A stretch of 64,000 bases of DNA, from NCBI GenBank assembly GCA_022818135.1, contig JAFMSR010000008.1, forward strand, positions 30,117,655-30,181,654. Direction: 5' to 3'. This DNA is from Saxidomus purpurata (Eukaryota > Mollusca > Bivalvia > Venerida > Veneridae). The notes beneath the pieces were generated by a model. It was not told where the DNA came from. It did not search any database and saw only the letters and a list, made by a program, of their open reading frames with translations. Each line of letters begins with the position of its first letter. The stretch's first letter is position 1. Of the stretch, positions 11,146-22,887 are shown one piece after another. The translations under genes were made by a program, and so were the position numbers.

Positions 11146-14100
11146 CTGAAATAAAGCACAAGATACACAATGTATTTACAAATAAAAATTTTCAGGGGCC
11201 CCAAAAGAGACTTTTAATTTGACGACCATGAAATCATCCCAAAAGGCTTATACTATGCCATTGACACATACGATTTCTAATATAAAGAAATACTACGAAA
11301 GGATCGTGTAAGTTGAGATATAGAGTTCATGTACAAACCTTAAGCCTGATTAGGCTTATCAGGGCATCGTCACAATGTTTCATGAAGAACTTTTTGTTAA
11401 TTGCCAGAACTTCACAGTCGCCGCTTACCTTAAGAAAAAGGAACAAACACTGTACCAATAAGTTTATGAATATATTCGTATGTGTTAATTTAGTTGCATC
11501 TTTAATTTTCCGTTGACAGGCATTGAAATTATTTGAAATCAGTTAATTAAGAAGTTCCGAAATGAAAAAATAGCACACGGGAAGTGATACATATACATTT
11601 TCACCTGTGAGGACTTTTAACAACCACTGAGAACCTCACGGATTACCAAATATCCTTATACACGGAGCAATTAAATTTGTATTTTTTAACAGAACAAAAC
11701 TGAAGAAGTCGATCAATGTACAATAGAAACAACTTGAAGGCAACATGTTCATTTGTTGTACAAATGTAACATTAAACAGTTTTTTTCTGTAATAAACAAC
11801 TATTAGTAAGTGTTTTGATTTTATTGTTAACATCAATTTTACATTGTGTAAGTTTTCTTCAACTTTGCAAAAGTATGCTTACCAGACTAACAGAAGGTCC
11901 TCTTTCATCATGCTCCAAACATGACCGTAAACCCTTAAAGAGCAAAAATGAATGCTGAATGTTTTAATTACACTATTGATATTATTTTATTTATTAATAA
12001 GTTATTAGTTTAGTTTCTGACACCGGGTTCAATATTGTGGACACTTTTCAAATATGCTTCCAAATAAGAATGAATCTTTCCTTTCAGACTTTTATTTAGG
12101 TCTAAAAATCAAGAATTTTGTCAGATAGTCTTCCTTGATTTTAAGCGATCCTAATCTAAGTGTATTGTCTTCCTTTGACTGTGATTCATGCTATTATATT
12201 CAGTCACGACTTCAATGATTAAGTACACTTTTTTTCTTTGATTGTTTATACGTCCCGGCCGACTCTTGGACCTCTCCCTGTATGAACTTGCCAAGACTCC
12301 TGACAGGCGCAGGTTGAAGAGACACAGATGCAGATACAAGGGAATCCGGGCGCTAGACCCTAGCTCTTTTACGAATAGACCCATTGGTTCTTTTACATGC
12401 ACGGTGTATAGCACAGATAAACGCGACACTACCTCTGGGTTTCTTACCAGTTCATCTCTAGATGGATGGGAAACACTGAAAAGCATTTCTGAAATATCCA
12501 GTGCCCCGGCCGGGATTCGAACCGGGAACCTCCGGATTGGTAGTCCAGAGCGTTAACCACTTGACAACCGCACCACTCTAAATACCTGTTCATGTACAGT
12601 TGTTGTTATCCTTTTAATGTTTTAGTCATTATTATTTTAATCTAGTCGTGGGTAGGTCAACTCGAAAGCATTGTTATCCTTTTCATGCTTTAGTCATTAT
12701 TATTTTAATCTAGTCGTGCGTGGGTCAACTCGAAAGCATTAATAGATGTGTTGGAATCAACAAAGTAGAACAATTTTAGGACTTATCATTAAAGTCAGCA
12801 AAATGTAATAAGTGCATACAAATGTGTGTCCAGGGTGTAAAGTTTCTATTTGAACAAATGGAGGTAAAGCCATTCCTTCTTCTTCTTTCTTCATTTTCCG
12901 TCGGCTGAAAAATCCACATGTTATTGTGTTACTCATTTCATCCTTTAGAAGCATTATGTATCAATACATGTAAGCAAAACATAACCAAGTTAACCGATCA
13001 GATATATGCGTGTGCGTATGTCAATAGACGACGTACATGTCATGTAAATACAAATATATTTAAAAGTGCACAACCTGCTTTTTGAGTAACTCGATCTTCT
13101 ATCACTGTCAACTATAGCTTCGTGATCGGACCTGTCAGTTGAGAGACACAATTCGTCTTCTAGAAAAAAGTTAAATGGTTAGAATTAAGCGTAATACTTA
13201 TATATGTAAGTCTTGTAATTTGCTAAATTTCTAAGGTGGACTTGTCCCTCTACCATTTTGCAGTTCATATATTAGTCAAAATTTAATTTGGACTGTATTA
13301 CTGATAAAAGACAATGAACGGCTTTTACAATGGTTTTTTCTTCCTTATCAAAATGAATCCTGTTCGGTTATTTCAAATTTTACGTTGTGTGTACAACTGA
13401 GATTTTATCAATGTATTGAGTGAAACAATTATCTTAACTTTCCTTTGATATACGGAGCTTCAATTAAAAACTGTCTCGAAACAGATCTTCAAAAAGCCTA
13501 TAAATATTCTCGATAGGTTGGCATATAAAAAAGCGCGTTGATATTAGTATTAATTAGACAACTAGTAGTGAATCTTTACGCAACTATTTGTGTTCTTAAC
13601 GCTACTGAAACATACCTTCATCATCATAAGTGACTACAATATTGACATCCTTGTTTTCCTTGTCTTCGCCATTTGTAACACCGCTGTCATCGTCAGTGTA
13701 TCTGTTTGCAAGGCCGCTTGTCATTGGTCGTGGCTGTTTTCTTGCTGCTGGAGTTGTGCTGGCGCGATATCGTATCGGAATAGCTGATTGGCTACGTATT
13801 CTTAGATCAGCCATGCGGTCACCATGGCAGTTTACATGCGGAGAAGCTGGGTCTGTGGGAACCGTACCACGTCTTAGTGTACTTGGTCTGTAGTTGGATG
13901 GGGCATAACAAGACTTCCCTGCGATGAAAAAGGTAAGTAAACATGCATGCTACATTATTCTGGATACGTTTTGAACTAAAAACCGATGTTAGTTCTGTAC
14001 GACTCTTTCTCTCTCTCAAAACTAAATACAATTATGCTATGGTACAGTATATGATATCATATTTGGTAATCGTAAAATTAGTGTAGCATTCGCCGTCATT

Positions 14101-17100
14101 ACATAAATGTAAATATGATTATGCTATGGTATATAATATTATATTCGGTCATCGTAAAATGAGTGAAGCATTCTTGGATGTATTACATTTTGAATTAGAA
14201 TTGCTGATATTGACTGTTCTTATTTAACAGCTATACTTTCTTCACGCTTCTTTCCGTGAAGAGTCTATAACCAAATAGTACAAATATGCTAAGCTGATAA
14301 CCATTTATCTCTGTTTGCTCTCCTTTAAATCAAAAACAACGCAGGAACACACCAAAGTTTATGTTGCCTTTCTTATTTACAAATTAAATTTATATTATGT
14401 CAATACAGGCCTATCTTATTACTTCCATTTCCATCTGCAATGAAGTCTAGTATTTTCTTTTTCTTATGATATGTTGACTGCTCTTCCATCTGTTGTTGAA
14501 TTTTCTTTCTTCTGGCTTTCACATCTACCCTACCAGGTTCTAAATGCTTTAAAACCCGTGCTTCACCCTGCAAACAAACATTTACAATTGAACCTTAAAT
14601 TAAACTCAGACCCCCCCCTCTCCCCCCCATGAAAAAATGCACGTTGATAGGATGGCTCCTCCAAAATAATAAACTCACTGGGGTAGGAAACGCCATAGTG
14701 AGCTGTAATATAATGATACATGTATTTCCAACTACATGCACACTTTCTTCTAATGCTTCAGATTCATGTTTGATGAAAATCCAAAAAGGGGTTGCGCAAA
14801 TAAGAGTAGATACGATTTTTTCTCATTTCAGGCCCCTGTGAACACTTTTGACTGTATAACCCTAAATTGTTAAATACACAATTAACAGGGCAAAGCAGAC
14901 GAAGAGCAAATAAGATGAACAATTTTCTGTCGGACGGACAGAAAGACAAACAAGCAGATTGGAAGGGGTGCATAATAATTATTAACAGCTCTAAAGATAA
15001 ATAAACCTTTGTTACACAGCAACTTGCTTCCAGTGGCAATTTACTGGCTGCCTCAAGGCTGACCTCTGAATACAGGGCCGCCTACATTAATAGTTTACAT
15101 GTGTGTTTGACCACATCATCCCGTGAATACTGCTCAAGTCTAAACAGTATAGACATATAGTTTTCATACTGATGATTTGGTTGAATTCTGCGATCTTTTA
15201 AATCCGGGAACATGATAAAAAGTGCAATTTAATGTTTAAAACAGTACATATCAAGTTATAACACTCCAAAAGTTCCTTCTAGGACACAGCGTGTAACTAT
15301 AACGGAAACAAACCGAGAACAATTTCCAGAATGCATTGTCTGTACGAATATATCAACTGTTCCTTCCGGGGAAGGAACAATAAGATTTATCTAAGAGTGC
15401 AATGTTTATATCTCACCGATTTTATAACATATATCCACTCTATGTCGTTGCTGTCTTTAACAATGAGCCTTCCGTATCTAAAATAAGCAAATAATGATGA
15501 TAATGATGATGATGATGGTGATGATGATGATGGTGATGATGGTGATAACACAATGATCATGTCCAACGCTTTTCCAACAACTGGTCCAAAATACCTACTA
15601 CATGTAAAATAACATGTAGATTGCATTTTTAGACATCATTCACACAAAACATTAAAATAAGTTTTAAAATGCAAAGTCATTAATAATTATTAACTTATGT
15701 ATCCAGGCTTTTATATTTAAAGATATCGTGTACATGCTATATTGATATTTTGTTTGAATCTCTTACTTATATTTAAAGGCACTCCACGTTCCTGGATTGT
15801 CTAACAACTTTTGCATAGGAAAATGTTGGAACACAGCATCGTTTCTGAAAGAGGAAGAAATAAATCGCATTAACTGCATGCCACCTTAAAAGTTCAAACT
15901 TTCACAGAAAATAAAACTTCAATGAGCCCTCTTGTCCTTAAGGTTTAAAAAGACGGAAACACAAAAAGAAAAAAATTATAAAGAAAATACGACTGACTTG
16001 GATGTAGCAACGCCGTTAAGTGGTATATTTGCTTTCATTTGAGATCTAATTTACTGGTAAACAAAGGAAATCTTTGAGCAAATATGATAGGTAGTACTTC
16101 CGTTTCGACATATATGTACCCTGCCGTTATCAGTAAAATTTAGATTTTCTGACAGCAATATGCGAGTACATGTACATGACGCCGATTGTTAAGGTTATGG
16201 GGATCAAACCTTGAATAAGATCTAGTTAGATGATAACTGTACACGATTCCTTTAAAACTGCTGTCAATTCGTGTACAAAATATAATGAAACAAACAATAT
16301 TCACAAACGACTTACGACTGGGTTATGTAATACTTTGCACACAAGTCAGGTCTCCCGAAGGATCCCCACCACCCTAAAGGCTTGTGGTTTATCAAAAGTG
16401 GAAAGGATTCTTGGCGTTATGAAAGTTCAAATTCAAATCAGAATCGCAGCCTGATTTATAACTCAAATGCACTCATATAAATAAGTACAACAAAGAATAA
16501 AGGCGTAATCTTGAATGAAACACAAATGTCAAGGGAGGGAAGGGGGGTGCCGAGTAAAAAGGCAGTAAAATACATGTTAACGGAAACTAAACTTACTTGC
16601 ATATTTCTAGGTTTTTCGGATCGTCGGAATCCGATGACATGTTGAATATAATTCGATAATCCTTAAATAGAAATACACATGCTTGTTTTCACATATCCAA
16701 TCATGATCATAAATGGTGTATACGTAAATCAAACGACATATTTAACTAACAAGTGTCGAAGCGGTACTACGTCTTTGAAAAATTGTACGTTTTCTATCTC
16801 TTTTGTAAGGGATTTAAGTGACTCAAACATCGAAGCCAAAGGAGTTTATAATATTTAAGTTATTGATCCTTTTCGCTGTCAAATTAAATTTTGGAGCTCA
16901 ACAAGTGATCATGAATCAGCTATTTACAGGTATACACACTTTTGACAGTAAAATAACTTTATAATAAAGAACGGAATCCCTCTTTCAGTCCAAGATAATC
17001 CACTTTTAAAGTCTGGTTTAAGTCCCTTAGTAATTTACAACAATTTGTCGAAATAAAATGATTGAATTGATGTCAGTAAGTAAAAGGCATCAATTAAGTT

Positions 17101-20100
17101 TTGTAGGTAGCTTATAACCGTGCCGAACGAACTATCCTTTTATTGTCGCCATTACGAGATAATTGATATTCAAGTTTTATCTTTGGAACTCGGTCGGTTC
17201 GCAATAAATATTTGTTTGTGTTTATTTAAATTAGCAAAAGTAGTGTCAGACAATGAAATATTAAAAAAGAAGTTATATCAGGAAAGCTTCATTTCATCAA
17301 AACCCGTGTCTTTAAAAAGCAATTCGCAACAACAAACAGGGACTTGACAACACGATCTCAACACTCCGGTGCAAGCATTTCTCGCGTGAGCCAGCAATGG
17401 CAATAACACGAATTCATATCCGGTACTGCACAGCTTTTCACATCATTAAATATGGCAATAAATCTACGTTAAGTTTAGAGAGATAAGATATTCACAGATA
17501 TCGCTTCTTATAGATTAAAATATCAAAAGTCGTGAAAATTGACTTGAGATATAAATACAAAATATACTGAAAGGGAAAATCCGTTTCTTAATTAAGATTC
17601 AAGTCTTGATTCAAAATAAAATACGGTTTCAAGATTTCTTACGTAAATAAAGTAAAATATCCACATTATGCTTAAATCATTTTATCATTTAATTTATCTT
17701 TTTTACAAATCGATTACGCCGGCAGACGAATAAATTCATTATATTAAAGCGATTGAAATGTATTATGTCACTATATATTTTCACCGTTTGACATATTGCT
17801 TTTAGGTTTCAATTACTTTCTCTCAACAGACGAATTGCACTTTTGAAAACTTTCCTTTTAATATAACAAACGACATTAAATTTACGACTGAAATTGTGAG
17901 AGTTTTAACAAAAGAATGGGACTGTCGAAGACATCTGAGGATTTTTATTGTTCTGCAACAATGGTCTTAAACACATGAAAAATATTAACGCGAAAAGTTT
18001 TTCAATCTTTTCTTAAAGTTTCAACACTTAAGTTATACAACCCTTCAATTAAAAACAACAAAACATTTAGCTCCTATTTATATTTAGTATGGAATAAATA
18101 CTACCAAAATCTGTATAAGATTTATTGCTGTCGAATACAGTGTGAATCTTATTTTATTATTCTATTCAATAATTGAGAATGTAGATATTTCGTGTGTTTT
18201 ATTTTAATTTTCCATCTGCAAAATATGTCGAACAAAATTAATGAAATAGTCCCTATTTTGATGTATGCATTGTGTTTATAGCACCTGGCTTGGTTATACT
18301 GTAGTATGAATATTATATTGATATTAAATTACATGTAATTCTCACCAGAGAGCATTTAGTCTTTGAAATGTACCCATGATACACAGTTACATCAAGAATT
18401 CTCAGAAACCAGGTTCCCACATTAAAACCAAACATCATGGAATACTCGTTGGAACAGCGTGTCATAAGGTTTGAATGCAACTCAGTGTCTTATAGGACAC
18501 GTAAATTAAGTTTTTATGATTTGTCAATACAAATGCCACTAAAGAAAATTTAATTATGACTTATTTTAAATTGATAATTAAGTGGTTGTTGTCAGTGACA
18601 TTGATGTAGCTGATATATCCATTACCCTAGAGTGGATTTTCAATGGCAAATCCATACGATGGACATTTTTTATTTACAAATCATTTCACATTTAATATAT
18701 TCCGTCCTGTTCTAAATACAATGTCTGTAGTCCATCATTGATTTATGGAATATAGCTATATAAATATTTGATGACTTTTTAGGGTCTAATTAAAACAAAC
18801 AATAATGCTAATCCAAGAGTTTGAATAAACTATTATACGGCGATATATATCAATAGTTGCCTATGACAGTTTCATATAACATGTAAAGATTCTTTTTCAT
18901 TTCCATCGTGTTGCCGTTGTGGAACTTATGACCCTAAGCAACAGAACCCCAACACAATGAAATGCACGTAACCTGAATACGCTCTAGTTTCAACGGTTGC
19001 TGACTATCTGATTAATGATTTACTGTTGATGTCAACACGGAAACTCCGGTTTAAGTTGCTTTTTGGTTGTTAATATAACATACAAGAACTTTAATTGGGT
19101 TTATATGACGAAACTAAAATTAGGGTGGGTTGGCGTGGGAGGTTATGTTTTGTCACTTTATTGAATACGATGTATATATAATATATATATGGGTCTTTGC
19201 CCCAGAGCCTATTTGTTTGATTGACGTCTTGCGTCCGTGTTACCCACTTCGTCCGTCAATCTGTCTATCTTGTTTCTAATCTAACCTGTTTGGAATTTTT
19301 GTAATATCGGCACATATGCATTGTGTACTCATTCCGTAAATAACGACTCCGGATATAACGAAATTCAGGATATAAGGAACATATTTTATCGGCCCGAGAT
19401 TACCCTATATTTTATATAAAGATGCTATACGTATATTACATACTCTGGATATAAGGTCCTCGGGTGTTCGTTATATACAGAGTTTACTGTATCACTTAAA
19501 ACATTTTCATTTAAAACAGTAAAACATGAATAAACATAAATCTTATGCTCTGCACTGATCGTTTGAAGTTAATTTGAACTTTAAAATTGGTCTTTTCGTC
19601 TTGACTTAATAAAACGTTTTGTGCGTGTGCGTGTGCGTGCGCGTGTGCGTGTGCGTGTGTGTGTCCACTCTGTTAACCGTTGTACATAGTTCTACAAAAT
19701 CTCAGACTGTCGTTGCGAGTACGTTCTAAAAACTGTAAATTAAGAGTTAGGAAATAATACAAATATACTTACAAACCGGTGAAGGTACAGTATTTCAACC
19801 TCGTCTTTTGAAAGAACGGTAGCTCGTCTAGATGATCCGCATATGAGGTCCTCCTCCTGTAATACCAAGTGCAGACAGTTATTTATGCAATTTACTGTGT
19901 CTACAGATATTTCGGCTAATCGTATGGACCTAATCGGCGACAAGAAGTTGAATAGCGTGTCTAAGCTGTTTTCCTGAAAGAAGCTGTACCTTTCAATCCA
20001 TTTCAACAATGGGTGTATTACTACTACAATGTATAACGCTGATGTAACAGCTAGAGATTAAAGAAAATCTCACCTGCAAGATTCATTAACTATATATGAC

Positions 20101-21863
20101 GCGATTCGTTTCTCGATAAAAGTAGCCGGATTAAAGTGTCTAAATTGTCAGTTACGCCAAGAAACTACTATTCCCTATTAAATATGTGTGGCAATTCCAA
20201 TTAAGGTTTACATGTAAAACTTTCCATTTAACAAATTTGTCATCCAAATGATTTAGCTAAACTTTTTTTCTTGCGTATAATGAACAAGTCTTACTAACTA
20301 CAACCAAACCGGCTAACTTTACATTGCAATAATATCTCATTATATTGTGCACAGGTTTTAATGCGATTTGAAATGTGCGCTATAGCTTTTACACAATATT
20401 ATTCGCGCACAATTGTCAAGACGTCCCGATGTGGGATAACATGTGGTGTATACAAGGGCCTAAATTACATCTGTACATAACAAGCAAACAGTTTTAACCT
20501 TTAATAAATATTTTCGATCTGTTTTTCAATAAATCAACGCATTAAGGCAATAAACTGGGAGACATCCTCCAATTTACTGTAAAAATAAAATATGTTTTAA
20601 GAAATGCAATTAAGTTTATATATAAATAAAAAATCAAAGTAAAGGAAGAAGAATATACAGAAGTTAAATGGAATATCACCTAGACGCGTAGAAGAATCCC
20701 AACATCTCTATATAATGTATTTAAACAGCTAATAATCTCAAAAATGATACTTTTTATACCGTCAAAGAATAAAATCCAATGAAGTGCTGATTTAACTTAC
20801 CCCAAATTTCTGTCCAGCCTCTATTTCCTCGGGCTGCTTACGTCCTTCTGGCTTTTCTACCACTGCAAAATACGGTAAGTATAAGTTTTTATAAGTTTAC
20901 ATTTTTTGAAAAGTTTATATTTGCGTAATATCCCCTTGAGTTCGCTATTTTATATACTTAAGCATTTTGATATTTTATTGAGTTGCTTAACGTAATTTGT
21001 TAGGCTCCCTGGGCTCGTCTATATCAACTCACAGACAGACACTTTATTGATAACAAGATAATCCACTCTTTGATATTTATACTGACGTTCCCGTGTAATT
21101 AAAACCGGGATATTGATCCGTTTAGAAGTAATTTATTTAAGCGTTAATCTGTTATAAATAACAGATGACTGCTGTTTATCCCGGCAAAACTAAAATTGCG
21201 CATTCGATTAATCGTGGGTTATAACCTCAGAACAATGTGGGAGGGGGTGATTTATCAAAGTAGCCCAAAATGTACGGGATAATGATATTTAATGCCAAAT
21301 TTAGCTTCTTCTCGTTAAAGTGCCTGTCCATGGGATCCTCTAAAGTGAAAACGTTTTCATTTGACCTTTTAAAATGTTAGTTTTATTGCCCACAATCGTA
21401 GGTTTAACCATTAAATTAAACAAAATACAGTAAAATGTATTTAAAATCATTTTGTTTGGGGAAATGCACTTTGATATTGGACGAATATTTGTCTCTCAAC
21501 AATTTTTTTTATGTTCACTTTTCTTTTCAACAAATAGCTTTAATTCATTCTTATAAACTAAAATTTAACCAGGCTTTAAAAATGTTAAATACAAATGTAA
21601 CCCTTTTTACAAACGGTCCGTGGTGTCGCATTAAAATATTTCCGTGTCAGAGGCACACGTAGTGTCTAATGGCAAAAATGACACACTGTGATCTGTGAAT
21701 GTTTTATTCAGGTGTTTTTCTTCTGCTGACTTTTTACATAGTTTTGATGTGTTTTCACTGCTTTACATTAACAGATGCAATCTACTTACATTCACCAGAA
21801 AGAAGAAAGTATATCCCGTCAGGGGCAAGACCTCGTCGAAGTATCACTCGATTCCGGCCGTAC
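11023..21863 (-). CDS. CNBD2-like protein, 3' part only (exons 7-19), contig A copy
   Basis: Thirteen exons encode residues 192-625 of the protein modelled in full at 31616-56832, with the same splice sites and phases, ending in TAA at 11023-11025. It contains most of the first CNB domain (from YGRNRVILRRG on), the whole split second CNB domain and the C-terminal tail. Exon 6 and everything upstream are missing because contig A ends at 22387. In contig B, exon 6 begins 135 bp past the equivalent point (42864). In 1306 coding nt I saw two differences from the other copy: a silent change in exon 14 (GCA versus GCG) and Glu versus Asp at residue 545 in exon 17. I read it as the second allele of one gene. 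A genuine truncated duplicate is possible but less likely. Confidence 0.85.
11339..11428 (-). CDS. CNBD2-like exon 18 (contig A copy)
   Basis: 90 nt, phase 0 to 0, residues 556-585 (VSGDCEVLAINKKFFMKH...). It holds the last strand and helix of the second CNB fold. Donor AAG|gtttgt is non-consensus but shared by both copies. Confidence 0.85.
11883..11933 (-). CDS. CNBD2-like exon 17 (contig A copy)
   Basis: 51 nt, phase 0 to 0, residues 539-555 (GLRSCLEHDERGPSVSL). This is where a phosphate-binding cassette would be. The usual FGE...RA pattern is absent. Residue 545 is Glu here and Asp in the other copy. Confidence 0.85.
12250..12577 (-). repeat. tRNA-headed SINE (copy A)
   Basis: Read on the minus strand, a tRNA-like head (12577 to about 12500) shows an A-box-like TTGTCAAGTGGTTAAC and a perfect B box, GGTTCGAATCC, with an anticodon-like arm between. 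About 250 bp of non-tRNA body follow and end near an A-rich stretch. It lies in intron 16 of the CNBD2-like gene, in the same orientation. I cannot assign the body to a named SINE superfamily from memory. Confidence 0.7.
12603..12738. repeat. 68-bp tandem duplication, copy A only
   Basis: A 68-bp unit beginning ttgttatcc and ending cgaaagca occurs twice, at 12603 and 12671. The corresponding intron site in the other copy (about 33211 onward) has it once. Recent polymorphic slippage or duplication. Confidence 0.8.
12820..12904 (-). CDS. CNBD2-like exon 16 (contig A copy)
   Basis: 85 nt, acceptor tttttcag, donor TTT|gtatgc, residues 511-538 (RRKMKKEEEGMALPPFVQIE...). The charged stretch closes the insert, then FVQIETLHPGHTF resumes the second CNB fold. 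Confidence 0.85.
13075..13159 (-). CDS. CNBD2-like exon 15 (contig A copy)
   Basis: 85 nt, residues 483-509 with split codons at both ends (DELCLSTDRSDHEAIVDSDR...). Part of the acidic/Ser-rich insert of the second CNB domain. Donor CAG|gttgtg is weak but is supported by phase and by both copies. Confidence 0.75.
13616..13918 (-). CDS. CNBD2-like exon 14 (contig A copy), largest exon
   Basis: 303 nt, acceptor tcatcgcag, donor GAAG|gtatgt, residues 382-481. A proline-, serine- and arginine-rich disordered segment (RPSTLRRGTVPTDPASPHV, RKQPRPMTSG), turning acidic at NGEDKENKD. One silent difference from 34152-34454. Plus-strand ORFs over it are shadows. Confidence 0.85.
14423..14567 (-). CDS. 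CNBD2-like exon 13 (contig A copy)
   Basis: 145 nt, phase 0 entry, residues 333-380 (GEARVLKHLEPGRVDVKARR...). It finishes the first strands of the second CNB domain and begins a very basic helix (RRKKIQQQMEEQ, HKKKK). Donor GGAA|gtaata is weak. Read-through would stop eight codons on at TGA (SNKIGLY then stop). Confidence 0.8.
14611..14628 (-). repeat. C/G homopolymer run in intron 12
   Basis: C-runs on the plus strand, so G-runs in the sense strand of the CNBD2-like gene. Also present in the other copy near 35233-35251. Only two long runs are seen, so quadruplex potential is moderate. Confidence 0.35.
15417..15477 (-). CDS. CNBD2-like exon 12 (contig A copy)
   Basis: 61 nt, residues 313-332 (YGRLIVKDSNDIEWIYVIKS), strands 1-3 of the second CNB fold. 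Acceptor ttttag, donor TCG|gtgaga. Identical in the other copy. Confidence 0.88.
15494..15546. repeat. (TGA/TGG)n microsatellite
   Basis: Trinucleotide run of atgatg and gtgatg units in intron 11. The other copy (36024-36068) is a few units shorter. Confidence 0.8.
15767..15844 (-). CDS. CNBD2-like exon 11 (contig A copy)
   Basis: 78 nt, residues 287-311 (NDAVFQHFPMQKLLDNPGTW...), the helical link from CNB-A to CNB-B. Donor TATAA|gtaaga, acceptor ctctttcag. Confidence 0.88.
16597..16661 (-). CDS. CNBD2-like exon 10 (contig A copy)
   Basis: 65 nt, residues 265-285 (DYRIIFNMSSDSDDPKNLEI...). Acceptor ctatttaag, donor TGCAA|gtaagt. Links the two CNB domains. Confidence 0.88.
19335..19497. mobile_element. 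Short relic related to the 43513 TIR element
   Basis: It contains aacgactccggatataacga, ggatataaggaac and, at the right end, gttatatacagagtttactg. These are the terminal motifs of the element at 43513-45673. The outer left tip is missing. The counterpart in the other copy is about 39812-39968. Confidence 0.55.
19619..19665. repeat. (GTGCGT)n microsatellite
   Basis: Alternating purine/pyrimidine run of gtgcgt and gcgcgt, ending in gtgtgtgt. The same tract lies at about 40095-40141. Such tracts can adopt Z-DNA. Confidence 0.75.
19773..19856 (-). CDS. CNBD2-like exon 9 (contig A copy)
   Basis: 84 nt, phase 0 to 0, residues 237-264. It contains the phosphate-binding cassette continuation EEDLICGSSRRATV and helix SKDEVEILYLHRF. 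Glu237 and Arg246 match the conserved ligand-binding pair of CNB domains. Confidence 0.9.
20801..20862 (-). CDS. CNBD2-like exon 8 (contig A copy)
   Basis: 62 nt, residues 217-236 (VEKPEGRKQPEEIEAGQKFG), the middle strands of CNB-A up to the FG of the binding cassette. Donor GGG|gtaagt, acceptor attttgcag. Confidence 0.88.
21790..21863 (-). CDS. CNBD2-like exon 7 (contig A copy), first exon on contig A
   Basis: 74 nt, residues 192-215 (YGRNRVILRRGLAPDGIYFL...), strands 1-3 of CNB-A. Acceptor tttctccag, donor GAAT|gtaagt. It needs two bases from exon 6, which is not on this contig. Confidence 0.88.
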
Positions 21864-22387
21864 CTGGAGAAAAGCCATATATATTTAGTTGCAAAAGATA
21901 GTGTGCACGTTTTTATTTTAAATACATGTATCTCTACTTTGATAAAGCATATTGGTCTCAAATTTCGAACACTACCTTTATACACCATTTGCTATCTATT
22001 GAATGTGATATCAATGCAAATGAAATTGAGCATAAATTGCTAGATAAATTTTTAAACCAAATATTTAAATATTTCTTTTAAAAATAATACATAAAATTAA
22101 CAAAAACCTAAGTGCACACTTTCTTTTGCAACAGAGTATATAAGAGGGTATTGTAATTACGTATGTCATTTTAATCAATGCAAAATTATTAAACAAACAT
22201 ATGTGTAATATACAGAACAGTTGAGGAAAACAATACCGATTGTAACTAAAATCAAACTTAGTTTTGTATAAGTATGCGGCTCGTGCCATCAGAGACTGGG
22301 GAATACCAAAATAAAGCAATCTTGGAGACTGAAAAACGACCGGATCAATACATTTGTTTGAGTTAACTTTCCAAATGAATATCAAGA

Positions 22388-22887
22388 NNNNNNNNNNNNN
22401 NNNNNNNNNNNNNNNNNNNNNNNNNNNNNNNNNNNNNNNNNNNNNNNNNNNNNNNNNNNNNNNNNNNNNNNNNNNNNNNNNNNNNNNNNNNNNNNNNNNN
22501 NNNNNNNNNNNNNNNNNNNNNNNNNNNNNNNNNNNNNNNNNNNNNNNNNNNNNNNNNNNNNNNNNNNNNNNNNNNNNNNNNNNNNNNNNNNNNNNNNNNN
22601 NNNNNNNNNNNNNNNNNNNNNNNNNNNNNNNNNNNNNNNNNNNNNNNNNNNNNNNNNNNNNNNNNNNNNNNNNNNNNNNNNNNNNNNNNNNNNNNNNNNN
22701 NNNNNNNNNNNNNNNNNNNNNNNNNNNNNNNNNNNNNNNNNNNNNNNNNNNNNNNNNNNNNNNNNNNNNNNNNNNNNNNNNNNNNNNNNNNNNNNNNNNN
22801 NNNNNNNNNNNNNNNNNNNNNNNNNNNNNNNNNNNNNNNNNNNNNNNNNNNNNNNNNNNNNNNNNNNNNNNNNNNNNNNNNNNNNNN
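22388..22887. other. 500-N scaffold gap
   Basis: Exactly 500 N, a conventional fixed-size scaffold join and not a measured gap. Contig A's half of the duplication stops at its left edge. Confidence 0.98.

Larger units (their letters stand above)
16662..19772 (-). other. CNBD2-like intron 9 (contig A copy)
   Basis: 3.1 kb intron with no supportable gene. It contains a (gtgcgt)n run (about 19619-19665) and a truncated relic (about 19335-19497) of the TIR element found at 43513. The counterpart is 37143-40248. Confidence 0.6.
2708..22387. repeat. ~19.6 kb duplicated segment, copy 1 (contig A)
   Basis: Collinear with 23315-42864 from the shared acatgcatataattat start to the last base before the N gap. 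It carries BTB-A exon 2 and exons 7-19 of the CNBD2-like gene in the same order and orientation. Differences are scattered SNPs and small indels plus a few larger ones: more units of the 70-bp VNTR, a 68-bp tandem doubling at 12603-12738, about 90 bp near 15170-15260 absent from copy 2, and no homopolymer block. This pattern suits two alleles better than an old duplication. Confidence 0.9.

Noticed and set aside
12242..12556. 104-codon ORF with basic DRRRLKRHRCRYK stretch, repeated at 32854-33165
   Set aside because: It lies entirely within the tRNA-headed SINE on its antisense strand.
12500..12577. A functional tRNA gene
   Set aside because: A and B boxes are present, but it is continuous with a SINE body, the arms pair imperfectly, and the other copy has a B-box mutation.
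13630..13893. 87-codon plus-strand ORF over exon 14
   Set aside because: Shadow of the minus-strand coding exon, which has matching splice sites and phase.
17120..17347. 75-codon ORF conserved in both copies
   Set aside because: Starts at GTG, lies in an intron, and is preserved only because the two copies are nearly identical overall.
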